Shown here: in pieces, positions 31,319 through 43,864 of the stretch
Layout of the letters: each line of letters starts with the position of its first letter
How positions within the stretch are numbered: position 1 is the stretch's first letter
NCBI GenBank assembly: GCA_949130495.1
Contig: OX422222.1
Location: forward strand, 276,448,109-276,512,108
Source of the DNA: Sambucus nigra
Lineage: Eukaryota; Streptophyta; Magnoliopsida; Dipsacales; Adoxaceae
Length of the DNA stretch: 64,000 bases
Direction: 5' to 3'
Notes under the pieces: model-generated
What the model was told of the DNA's origin: nothing
The model's input: only the letters and a program-made list of their open reading frames with translations
Databases searched by the model: none
Made by a program: the position numbers and the translations under genes

Positions 31319-33242
31319 CACAGTAATTAGGACATAAATTTGGATTTAGTAAGCATTTAAAATGATAGGAGAAATGTAGTCAATTTTACGAAAAAATGGC
31401 ATATATATCTAACCATATAGAGAAAAAAAACTATTACTATAAAATCGTGCTTTCTATATAAATCACAATTGATGAATCAAAGATGATTTCAAGATGAGGG
31501 GTCGAGTCGGCTAGTATGTTCTTTTTACTAGGATAAGATATAGTGTGAGTGGGTACACATTGATAGAATTGATAGACAACTGATTTATTTAAATGCAAAT
31601 AAAGGCATAAACTGAAATGAAAATCTAAAAACATTAAGAAAACTTAATTAAAACAATTACTGAAATGCAAATCAAATTGAAATAAACGGTTTGGCAAGTC
31701 TGCAAATTTCTAAACATCTACCAATGGTCTAATTTGATGAGTCGGTGACATTTTAATAATCTAATGTTCTATAGACGAATGCAAATTTGTCAACAAATAT
31801 GTATGTTACGCTACCAAATCTTATATACACTCAGAAAATAGAGTACTTAGCATGTAGCCTTTCCAACTCACTCCGGATACTCCTTTCATCCAATCCTTAT
31901 AGCTCCCCCAGCCTGAAAAAGATGTTGAATGCATTAATTCAAATGTCGGAAATGAAATTATTTTGTGAAAATATCATGTATAAAGAGGAAAAATATAAAT
32001 TGTTTATTCTGACAAAGGAAAATACTTGATTTGTTTGATAAGAACGTTTCCAAAAGTGTTTGAACACATTTTCAACGTTTGGAAAAAATTTAATAAGTGC
32101 TCTCGTCGCTCAAGCTAACATCGGCGGTGGCACCCTAATTGAATTGGTGTAAAAGTGCACTTGAAGTGTCACACAAGTGTTCATGTGACAATTCAAATGA
32201 AGCACCACCAACAAATTTTAGCTTGAGCAACAACAGCGTTTGCTAAAAGAAAACCAAACATGAAAATGTGTGCAAACGCACCTGCAGATTGTTACATTAC
32301 ACAAAATTTGTATAAATACATCTGGCCACTAGTTCACTCCCGGGTGAAATCCTCTATCCTATAACCCCAACTTCCTCAGGGATTCTACATTAAAAAACAA
32401 ATTCACATGCAATAAAATACCCAGCAAAATCGAAAACATTAAAATAAAAATAAAACTAAAAAGGGACTTAAAGTTGTTAGATAAGTCCTAGCCGAAAGTA
32501 TAAACTGCGAAGTATTAGGCATTAAAAAACTATAATAACAATCACAAATATTTAATCAATATAAATAACCAAATAAATATTGAAAAATTAAAATATACTT
32601 TCGATACTATAAAGATTTACAACGTGAGAAACAATCAAAATTGAAATATTAATACCAAAACCATGAGCACAATGCCAAGAAATATTCTAAAAATTATGTT
32701 TAGATCATCATAACAGGTGATCTAAACCCATTACCTTATAAATACATGTGTTTCTAACATTTTCAAGGCATAACATAGCTGATAGAGAAGGATATTACAA
32801 AAAATAAAAATAAATAACAAACTAAGATAGTAAAAAATCAATATATGAAGTCTTCAATTGAATTTAATATCATATTAAATTCGTTAAGAATAAACCAAGG
32901 AACAACAACAGAAAATTAAGATTCAGATTTTGTATTTGAGAGGAAAAATGAAAATAGCTTTGTTGAATGTGCCGTGAGATAGAGGTCTACAAAATAAAAA
33001 AAATTCAGAACACAAAACCACACTAAAATAACTGTTGAACTTAGATCCCTAACCATACATCTATGAATCCTAGATTTGTGTACCCAAAAGGACCATCATA
33101 ATATTAGAAATTAATATAATGCAAGCACAACCCCTAGAGCTTTACCAAAAAAAAATTCTCCACCTAACCAGAGAGAGTACACCTAGTTTGAATTGCTAAA
33201 CAAAAATCGCATACCAAGTGGGGATAGGTTGAGATTTAGTGC
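31319..33242. other. Gene-free AT-rich region
   Basis: Read in both directions; no protein family or repeat structure was recognised. It may hold decayed introns or 5' exons of the H+-ATPase pseudogene. Confidence 0.4.
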
Positions 33243-33247
33243 CTATT
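33243..33247. repeat. Target-site duplication CTATT (left)
   Basis: CTATT directly precedes LTR start TGTAACAACC and recurs directly after the right LTR edge at 37696-37700. Confidence 0.6.
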
Positions 33248-34473
33248 TGTAACAACCCGCATAATTTTTGGGCTATTTTCAAAATAAAGAGAAAAAAATA
33301 AAGTTTTTGATAAAATTATTTTTATTGCTCAAATATGTTGGTTATTATTTTTAAAGGCGAGAATTTCAAACGGTTTCAAAAACGGAGTTAAAACAGATTT
33401 TAAAATATTTTTTAAATGTTTTTAACTCTTGGAGTTGTTTTGACTTCCAACTCTTCATTTCTTTGCCTTATTTAAAGGAGTCTTTTGGACTCCAACTCTT
33501 CATTTCTTTGCATTATAAAAGGAAGTCATGGGCAAACCTTTTAACATACTTTTGGCACAACTTTTTTGGCAGCAAATATATTTTATATTCCTCTTCTTTT
33601 TATATACACATTGGCCCTTGAGATTTGTGAGTTCCAACCTTAGATTAGAGGTGTTCTTGGGGCTATTTTGCTGGAGGAGCTTTTGTAGATCTTTTGTGTT
33701 GATCTTGAGGATGTGATCGTTGGTTTCTCATCATGGTTTGAGGTATGGGGTTTTACACAATATGATCCTTAAATCTCGTGAGTGTCATTCTTTTTGATTT
33801 CTTATTAATTGAACTCATATTTGAATTGATAATTCATTGAAATCTGGAAAATAATTGTTGAAATTATTTTGATTCATGTGGTATCATTATATGGTTGATG
33901 AGCACGTTGTCATGAGATTTTAATATGGCACGGATGTTGGGCACCCGTCAAAATTCCTGTTTCCCGGGCTATGGCTTGATAAAGCATATACGAATGTGGT
34001 GAGGCCTGGTGACCCGATTAAAGTGTTGTTTAGAAATTATAATGATGAAATGCTATTGAGATTTGCATCTTGATTTGATTATTCGTATTCGTGTTGTTAC
34101 GTTTTATTCATCGCTAACATATATTTGTTGAGCATCTTTCTTGTCGTATTGTGTACTTCCCCACATTTTCTTTTAGTGGAAGGTTAGCGCGGATTTTGGG
34201 GCGCTATGGAGATTGATTTTAACAAGGATTGTTTGGGAAAAAAATTATATTATTTTGATGTATAGAGCTTTGGAGGTTTGTATTTTTATTCGAGTTAAAT
34301 AGTTGTATTTTATTATTCGAGAGACGTTGTATTTTATTTGAAGAATTGAGATTAATGGATTTATATGATTGTGGGTTTATGTAGATGATCTATACCTTGT
34401 TATTTGTGGATTTGAATTTATTTTATCGATAGTGGCGCTCCATTTGCTCTCCCCGGGCGGGCGGGGTGTTACA
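33248..34473 (+). mobile_element. Chromovirus-like LTR, + orientation
   Basis: A 1226-bp LTR runs from TGTAACAACCCGCATAA to GCGGGGTGTTACA. It is followed by TGGTATCAAAG (34476), a tRNA-iMet type primer-binding site, so it is a 5' LTR whose internal region should lie to the right. A duplicated ~50-bp promoter block sits at 33436-33531. Its right neighbour, after only 85 bp, is another LTR in the opposite orientation. Confidence 0.72.
33436..33531 (+). promoter_or_regulatory. Duplicated TATA-containing block in the LTR
   Basis: Two consecutive copies of 'ccaactcttcatttctttgc' are each followed by a TATA-like stretch (ttatttaaagga, then attataaaagga). The second is the better TATA box. This is the likely U3/R promoter of the LTR. 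Confidence 0.55.
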
Positions 34474-34558
34474 AATGGTATCAAAGAACGCTAAGCTGAA
34501 AACACAGTAAGCCGTACAGATCCTAAAGGACACTAGAACCTGATGCTCTGATACCACC
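34474..34558. other. 85-bp core with two converging primer-binding sites
   Basis: The plus strand has TGGTATCAAAG at 34476. The minus strand has TGGTATCAGAGC starting at 34556. Both correspond to initiator-tRNA-Met PBSs and face each other, so this core is formed by the first few dozen internal bases of two oppositely oriented element ends. Confidence 0.75.
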
Positions 34559-37500
34559 TGTAACACCCCGCCTAATTAAATACCGGGTGACCAGTCCCAT
34601 ACCAAATTAAAACAGAATATACAGTTGGCTCATTCTTAGCATCATTGTCGAAAATATTTACAACTCACCCAATACCCAATTAAGCTGGTGTTAAAAACTT
34701 TCCAAATTTTAATTTAACAAAATCCATTTCCAGTTTAAGAATAACACAACACATTTTATTCTACAACACTGATAATCAAATAGATAACACAAAAGAATTT
34801 AAATGCAATTGGAATAAACATTCCCAAATAATATTAATCAATTACAATAATCCCAACAATGTCAAATGTATTAAAAAGACACGAATACAATAGTATTTGA
34901 CTCCGACAGAAAATGATGACTGAAATCCTTTGGGTGACATGCCCTAACTAAGAATACTGTGAATCAAAAAGATGATAGGCATCTAAGAAAAACTCCATAG
35001 CTCCATAGCCTGTCATAATCCACTAAGGTTGGCGTCCCTGCTGCTGGACACCTGATATAGGAGATACGATAGAAAAGAAAATATGCAAGGAAACGGGTCA
35101 GAGCCCGATTGTGTAAATTATTTTTAAAACAGTTAGTATTTAACAAGTGCAATAAAGCATTTATTATGTACATGTTAGATCCAACTCTCACTTGCTATTT
35201 TCACCTCTCAACTAGAGTGCACACTTAACGTTTCCTATTAACCTCCTAGTTAATGGTTCATCTTTTCTAGTCTCCATATTATAATTCCATCCCAATATCA
35301 TAATCCCCGTATGTCCCATACCATACGTCACATTATTATTCATTTACATTTATCATCGTTTCTCATTAACATGAATCATTTCTCATTAATATGAATTAAG
35401 CTTTTCAATTCTATAAGAATAAACATTCATTAACTTAATTCCATTATCTTTCTCTATTCACCGTTATCTACAATTATCACCGTAGATAGATTTAACCACA
35501 ATATATATCCATTCAATCATTTAATTCATTATATATATATATTCATATATAATACGTCACCCCGAGTCACAGCTGCGGTGCAATGCATTACTCTACTATC
35601 ATGTCCCAATATCGCTGGTCGCCGAATAGGGGACAAAAGGTTCGGTAAGGATTCCTCGAACCACAAACATCAACAAACAAATTGGAGGCGAACATAGTTC
35701 TCGTATTCATGGGTCATGCACATACCTACGTACCCACAGTCAGCGAACTTATCAACTCTCCGATAAGTCTTTCATAGACCTATGTTCTCGAGCGACAAAT
35801 CAAAGATCCCATGGATTCATCAGGATATGACTGCCCTCACGCGCAAATCTCCCATCGATAGCAAGTAAGCTAGGTATGTCATACACATAGTCATCAATCA
35901 ATCAAATAGGCATTATCATACCTATAATATAATATCAACAAGGTACTCACATTACCCTTAGATAATTCCCATACGTAGCATTATATCTCTTTTAAATTCC
36001 ACGTATTAAATTATCATAACTTTACTTCTTAAATTTAGTTACCCCTGAGCCTCACTCATTACTCAAGGTTCAAATAGGTTTTTCCTCAACATATATTCAG
36101 TAAGAAGTCACTAGAATCCTACTGGTCCATATCATCATATCTCCCGAATTACTACGAATTAAAATCTCCCTTTAATTAGGGTTAAAACCGATAGTTTCAA
36201 TTCTCTTATGAACACCTCTTCTTTCACTTAGGATTAAACCCTCTTCTAAACTTAAGGATACTCGGGTGTTATATTCAATCACCCCTACTGGTCCTATATT
36301 TAATCCTCATGCATACCAATTAGAATCCAACAATTGAATCTAGCAACCAAAATTTCTTTAAATTAATTATCATTATTCTTTATCAATTAAATCTCAATCA
36401 AATTAATTCAAATCTTATCTAGGGCTTACTGATCTTCTCTAAGTCCCATAATATCCAATTAACAATCACCAAAGATCTACCAAAGTTTTGGGATAAGAAC
36501 CAACATTAAAAAGAAACAACTATAGAAATTCTGGGGAGGTCGATCGATCGAAGGCAGGGGGTCGATCGATCGATCCCTCAGGTCACAACCTGGTTTTTCT
36601 GCATTTCAGCAACTACGGATTTCACCATTTTTATTCATTCTATCCTTCATATTAATGTCCAAAATGACTCATAATCCTTACAACATGATGTATCAACATA
36701 TATAAATGATTTCTAATGATCTAAACATCCTAGAATCATCAAGAGATTGGATTAAAAAGCATGTTTATATCCTTATTTCCAGAAAATTATCAACATATCA
36801 TCTTCAAGAACATAAAAATGGTTTCCAGATTTTCTTTAACAGATTCATGATCATTACGTGGATTACTATCTACCTACATCATGAGTTTACTTCCTATATC
36901 ATTTCAGTTTCTAGAATTCCATATAACAACTCCATTATGTCTTCCAAATATGAAAAATCATCTCTTTTCATAATTATTCTAACATGGACAATATACGAAC
37001 TTAAGTTGCAAATCTCAAACACTTGCCTTTACTGAAGGTCTGATCCTTTGGTGTAGTATATCTGAGGTGGTTCTCCCCTTTTCCGGTGAGCTTCCGCTGG
37101 TGGTTGGTGGTGGTGACTCTTGGTTTAGTTCTTCTCCTTCCCAAATAACCTTTCACTTTCCCTAGGAAGATGACTTCTCTATTTTGTGTAGAGGAGATGT
37201 ATAACCCACGTACACTTAATCTACCAATACTTATAATAGGACAAAATCCGAAATCACTATTCATCCCCCTTGTAAAAATGACCAAAATGCCCTTTTGGGT
37301 TGTCTTTTCATTTCCAAATGACCCGAGACTCAAAATTAACATCCAAATAGACTTTTCTGACTATTTCGGACCTTCCGAACGCAACGACGCAGTCGAAATG
37401 ACTATAAGGTCGATAGAAAATAAATTTTCTTTTTAATTTAATAAATTAGTCCCGACACGTCCCATACCGCGTCTGACTAACAATTCAAATTATCGAATTT

Positions 37501-37695
37501 ATATCACACCGTCATATCAATGACATCACATTCATATATTACCTAAATATCTTTAAGTAATATTCAGAATCATCCACTTTAATATCCACAATTCGGATAA
37601 AACCCAAATGAATTAATTAATAATAAAATCTAATTAATCCATTAATTTAAAATATAACCCATTTTAAAAGTCATTTAAAATTACGAGGTATTACA
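34559..37695 (-). mobile_element. Long chromovirus-like LTR, minus orientation
   Basis: A 3137-bp LTR runs on the minus strand from TGTAATACCTCGTAATTTT (37695) to GGCGGGGTGTTACA (34559), followed on the minus strand by GGTGGTATCAGAGC. The U3 start resembles that of the LTR at 33248 (TGTAA.A.C.CG.AATTTT). No coding frame was recognised inside. It contains a CGAT-rich direct pair (gtcgatcgatcga, about 36540-36575) and an Arg/Pro-rich frame at 37001-37342 that is probably chance. Confidence 0.72.
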
Positions 37696-37700
37696 CTATT
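37696..37700. repeat. Target-site duplication CTATT (right)
   Basis: Direct copy of 33243-33247, immediately outside the second LTR. Confidence 0.6.
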
Positions 37701-37919
37701 TGCATAAGAGTGTTAAGTGGGTAGTTGAGATTGCAAGGGAGAGAGAAAAATAGGCTACTAGATAATTTGGGAAGATAGAAATATGTCGTTTGCTAGAGAA
37801 GAGGTGTAGTAGCGGGAAGAAGATAAAAAGTCTAAATTAACTAGCAGGAAATGAAAATTGGTATCAGTTTGTCTTTTGGATTTTAGGTCATTTTTTTATT
37901 AAAGTGAGAAACATTTGAG

Positions 37920-38007
<88 letters not shown>

Positions 38008-38882
38008 ATTTTTATGTAATTTAATATAAATTGTATTTCATTTATCTCATATTTATTACAAATATTACAAAAGACCAGCGTTATACTAAAACTGTGATAA
38101 TTGATGTGATGTAACTGTTATATATCTCATTTAAACCTTATGTGGCATGACGTCAAATTTAAAACTGACATAAATGACTATTTTTCTTGTAGCGTTTTCA
38201 ACAAAATCCTCGTATGAACACGCTACAGATATCACTATGGTAGCAGTCAATTTATCATACTTGATAAAAATATGTTACACAATTGTTTTCCGTAATTAAC
38301 TTTTTAAAGAAGACTTGATTATCATGATTCAAATGATAAGAAATCTCTTAGAAGAGTGTGACTTAAAAATGAAGAAGAGTTACATATATAACAAAATCTA
38401 TTATAATATATAACTACCCTAAAAGCGCGGAGGTAATCTTTTAGATAACATAATTGAGATGATCACGGAATACACAACTGTATTGGACACGTCACTTGTC
38501 ATTGTAATCACATGCATTTTGAAACATATTAATAACCGGTTACCATGCAAAGCGTATTTTTATGAACTTAACTATTATAAACACGTGTAAGATGCCTTAA
38601 ACTAAACATGTTTGCAATCGGGATCAATATTTTAGACATTTATTTAAAAAGGAATCAGTTAATCGTGTTTAGTAATATCACAATTATTATTTTATACTAT
38701 CATATGGTATAATTAATACCGAAAAAAAAGAGTAACTAATGTGTTTTGTTTTGGTTTTGAGAAATGCATCACATAATAATGGATGATATGTTTATATTTG
38801 TATGATGATTAATAAAATTTATTTTGCTAAGGTGTCTCAAAGATAGCTTAATAACGTTACCTATTTTATCTTTTGAATCTGT
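37701..38882. other. Gene-free region with (AT)n array
   Basis: It holds a pure AT dinucleotide array of about 41 units at 37922-38004. Near 38210 there is 'atttttcttgtagcg', reminiscent of a CACTA end but without a partner. No gene was recognised. Confidence 0.6.
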
Positions 38883-39068
38883 GGGTTTGACGGATAGAAA
38901 TTTGATGTCTTTGAGACATCAAACTATTTGATGTCTTGAATTTTAATTGGTCAATATTATTAGCGCGGACTCATTTTTATAAATAATGTAAATCTCCACC
39001 AATAATATTAACCAATTAAAATTCAAATTTGATATCACAAAAATATCAAAAAAAATTCCGGGTTTGAC
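38883..39068. mobile_element. 168-bp Mutator-type MITE with 9-bp target duplication
   Basis: Element 38892-39059 is flanked by exact GGGTTTGAC copies (38883-38891 and 39060-39068). The arms are inverted: GGA..TTTGATgTc and TTGAATTTTAATTGGTCAATATTATT on the left, and AATAATATTAACCAATTAAAATTCAA and TTTGATATC on the right. A 9-bp duplication is characteristic of Mutator-superfamily insertions. It lies about 360 bp upstream of the host gene start codon. Confidence 0.75.
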
Positions 39069-39354
39069 TGATTGGAAGTGATTTGGAATTCTTCCCTCAT
39101 TCTCGCAGTTTCCACATTCGTGGGCTTTTCCAATTAGACTAGCAAGCACGACTCTTCTAGAATTCTAACATTTCTATACTTTATTATTATGTTTGGAAGT
39201 AGCAAAAGAAGACCAAACATTCTAACTGGATATATAATCCTCTTTTCAAACTCAATTTTCTCTAAACTACACCCCAAAAACAAAACTACTTTTTTCACCC
39301 CAAATTCTGAGTATCTATCCATTAGCCTTTATTCTTACTTTCCATTATAATTTC

Positions 39355-39375
39355 AATTTATATATATATACACAG
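39355..39375 (+). promoter_or_regulatory. Possible TATA box of the host gene
   Basis: A TTTATATATATATACAC stretch lies about 60-70 bp upstream of the ATG at 39428 and is followed by a GA-rich leader (gagagagataaag..gaagaagaagaaag). Position fits a short 5' UTR, but microsatellite-like composition lowers certainty. Confidence 0.4.
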
Positions 39376-39427
39376 AGAGAGATAAAGTAGTAGAAGAAGA
39401 AGAAAGAAAGAAGGAAAAGTTAATTAT

Positions 39428-42400
39428 ATGGCGTGCTTTTTGCCTTTTAACGATAAAAGTTTGGATATAAGTTTTTTCGCATTCCGGCCAACGGTAGTAT
39501 TTGTGGATGATCTTGTGGAGGCTTTAAAGCATTTTTCTTTATACACTGAGAGTCTTGGCTGTGTTCATAGTGCTATTTTGAGAAGCATTCATGGGAGTTT
39601 GGTATGTATTAATCTCTATTTTTTCTATTTTTAAGATCTCTCAATGTATATACATAAATAAACAAGTGATAATACTTTATACATGATTTTCAAACACGAT
39701 TTTGGAACATGAAACACGGGTTCGCTGGTATATTTTTGTTGGCCACAATCACTTAATATATCTACCAATGACAAGCGAGCACATATTTCATGTTGCCAAA
39801 TCCGGTCACAAAATCATGTATTCCTAGTATTTTCCCAAACAATTTGGAAATGGCACGTTACAAATTGATTTCTAGAATTTAACATTTGGTTTCTAAATAA
39901 AATGTGATAAATCAATTTATAACATTAAAAACACGAGTGCACAAGTATTTGATCCTATTTTTAAATCATTTGTAATCGGTCCCAAGTTATTGGTTTTTAG
40001 TTCTTAATTCTATTTTAATAAAAATGAGACACAATATTATTCTTTACGGAAATGTGGTGATTTTGGATTATGGAGGTGATTATGAGGCCATTTTAAATGG
40101 TCATGAAACATAATATAATTTAGAAAATACATGTAAAGAGAGTTCACCAAATCTTTGAAAATGAAACTAAAGCCTAAATCTCTATTTAAAAAAAATATAT
40201 TTATAAAATATCTGACAATAAGAAATTAACTTCTTACATGTTTTGCCTTTTGATAATCATCAGTGGAAACTTGTGAAAACTCTCACTCACTCACTCTCTC
40301 TTAATTGGTTTTCTCTTTCTTTGGATATTCTTCTTCAGATAGTATGGTATGGAGCATGGATGAAACGATCTGATGAGAACAAGGATTTACTAAATACAGC
40401 CATTGTGAGTTCAGTAACTATTAACTAGCACATTACAGTCGTGGTCAAAATTTGTTATTGAATGTATAGATTTACTGAGATTCCTAAAATGTCCGTCTTC
40501 ACAAACATCCAAATAATATATCATAGTAATTTTGAGCCTTTATCATTCTACGTAAAACTTATAAATTCTTTTGAAGCTGATAATCAGAAAAGGATTGTTC
40601 ACCCACCTGAAAGTGATCGAATTGTTAAAGCTTTCTTTTTGTTTATGTAAAAGCTAACAAATATATGGTTGAATTTGACTTTAATACATTAAAAATCTTT
40701 GATTTTAGATCTAAATATAATTTTATTTAAAAATTAGACTTTAATACAAAAGGTCAAAAAATATGTTAACCTTAACTCACAGGTGGATTTTTTTAATTAA
40801 AATAATTCAAAAATCCAAAAAATCTCTTATATGGTACGTTAGCTATATTATATTATATTGGAATATTCCATCCTGAAAAAGCAACCTTATCTTTTATTTT
40901 TATATTGTAGTGGATTAAAATTTTTGGGCATGATCAAGATAATTGATTTACTTCGTTCTGACAAAACACATAAAAATAAATTTGATCGTTACTTTTTATT
41001 TGGGAAAAAAAGAAGAGAAAGAAGAACAAGAAATTTTATGTTTTGGACACGTTGCGTAATCCATGAAAGATCAATCCACAACCAGAAATTACTCTAAAGG
41101 GATTACAAAAGGCTCTATCAAATAGCTCACTAATCATTTTTGTATGTTAAAACTGACATAGGAGTAATTGTTATGTAGGCACCAAACCAATTCTAATTTA
41201 AATTAGGATTAGATATAGAGATCCGAAAAAGGAGTGAAGTGAACAGAGAGTCCAATACAGGAATATGACATCAAATAAACCAATCAAATGTAACACGCCA
41301 ACAAATTCAAGTACATATATAATTCCTTTTTGGACCTAAGATTTCATATCAAACGGTTTCCCACCAAAAGTTTACAGTCCAGCTCCAAGTAACTTCTACA
41401 AACAATAGTTATCCACCTTTCATGGGCTCTCACATCGTCCAAGAAATTGTATACGCTATAACTCTAAAGTTACAATGTAATTTGACGCGTTTAGTACTTT
41501 ACTTCATGTACCCAGCATGAGTCCAAACAGCTTCCTTAATGGCCTTTCTCATTTCATGTACTTTACTTCTATGGTGAAAAAAACAATAGTAAACAATCCA
41601 ACTCACCAGTCTTCGAGCAACTGTAAAGACATAAGCATGAATTGATTGACGCTTATCCATATCACCGATGTAGTATGAACTTAGAAAAATCGATAATATA
41701 TTAACCAACACTTAAATCCCTCTCGAATATGAAACCAAAATCTATGGTACCCAAGATGTACAATAGGACTATTTACTCCATTGCCAACAAGTTCCCTTTA
41801 CCTTGAACATGCATGTATCTGATAGCCACACTGACAACATATGAAATCTTTGGTCTAGTCTACACATTTCATACATAAAATAATCAATTGTGCTACCATA
41901 TAAAACATGTGGCTTGTACTCACGCACCCAGTAGTGGATTCAGGATTTTGTGTCGATTGGAGCGAAACTTTCGAGTGTTGCCGGGAGTTCGGGCAGGAGG
42001 CCACGAGGGGATTTTTTGGAGGGTTATTTTGAGTTTTATCGGGCATTTTGGGGATTGTTTTTACTTTTTTGGGACATAATATTCATTTTCAACACTAAAA
42101 ACCATTATCAAAATATCATATGATAATTAATACAACATAAATCAATAATTTGAGTACAAATTTAATTTCACATTCAATTTTACATTATAAATTTAATTTC
42201 ACATATAATTTCACAAAATAAACAAATGATGAAACATAAATACAAATACAAATAAAATTTGGGGATTGGATTATCGGAGATCAAAATATACCTAGTGGAG
42301 GAGAGAGCAGCAGGGTAAGTGGTGGAGGAGATCAAAATTTTACATTTTTTAATACATGTTTAGTCCAAGTGTTTTATTTTATACCAAAAAGTCATTCAAA

Positions 42401-43806
42401 CACCCATTTAACTAATATTCTCTTATTCTTAAAGGTCCGCGCCAGCGACATGGTGAAGGACTTTTTGAAACAAAATAAAAAGGCTTGGAGTAAACGTGTA
42501 TTAAAAATGTTTGAGGAACTATTTGGTATATGCCCTATCTTTTACTTTTTTTTTTTAAAGTGAACTGGGGCGGTCACCCCGCTTCGGCCCTACATGGGTC
42601 CGTCCCGGCACGCACCCCATTCTTGTTAAGAGACAATAATCCACTAAGAATCAAGTAAGAGGCCAAATGTGCAGTAGTGAATTTAATTTTACAATTTATA
42701 CCAATACCTTATAGAACCTTCTTCAAATACTTCTTTTGTGACAAATAAATTTCTCATCTTACTTTCCCCAGAGATCACCACACCAAGTATGTTCTTAGCT
42801 TCCACATGATCCTCCATCTTAAACTCCATGTTTATTGAGCTTTCAACTTGTCAAAATTCACCTTACTCTTTGGTGCAATCAAAATATCATCTATGAGGAA
42901 GAGCAAATAAATTAATAAACCATCATGGGATTTTTAAAATGTTACATGTATTATCATAATGATTCCCACCCTACTATTATTCTCGACCAAATAAGTTATA
43001 CCGGACTTTGCTAAACAATAAAACAACTTTTTCAATTTCTAAACCGTTTTTCCTTTCCAACAATCTGATACCCATAAGGTTGAGTCATGGAAATCTCTTC
43101 TCCCAAATAAATTATACATCAACTTATTCCACCATGTCATTTTGTCACCAATTTATCTATGAATCTCGTACCGTCCATCACTAATAATCCACTCTTCTAT
43201 ATGTATCACCAATTTCACCCAATCTCTTTTTTGTCCTTCAAAAGCTGCACCAATTCCCAAATTGGATTTGTGCAAAGAGATCGTATCTCCTCATCCATTA
43301 CCTTCTTCCAATATACATGTTATGAACACTATGTGATACACATAAGTATAGTCTCATCCAAGATATCACCCATGCAACTGACTACACCACAGACGCGTCT
43401 CATAGATGAGACCAGAGTTCTCACCCATACCAACTAGTGGTCTCGTCCCACAGTGATCTCATCTGGATGACACCCACCCTTCTAGGCTCCCTAGTCTCGT
43501 CTCACAGAGGAGACCAACCCGAATCATATCAACATAGGTGTCGTCCTCAAATGACATTCGTATTATAGTCAATAGACTAAAACATAGTCCCGACTAGGCT
43601 GAGACCTCCTATTTGTCTCAGCATGGCAAGGTATCATATAATCTATTGACTAAAACATAGTCAATAGATTTGTTTGGATGTCCTATTTGTCCAGATTTGA
43701 TATTTCGATTATAGGATTCAGTTTGTTTTTAAATATCCTGATTTCAATTTTTTGTATTTGAATTTGTTTGGGTATCTAGTTGTGTTGTTTATTTGGGAGG
43801 TACACG

Positions 43807-43864
<58 letters not shown>

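Noticed and set aside
38050..38225. CACTA terminus (reverse of ttttTCTTGTAGCG)
   Set aside because: It resembles CACTACAAGAAAA with one change, but no matching second terminus, 3-bp duplication or transposase was found nearby.
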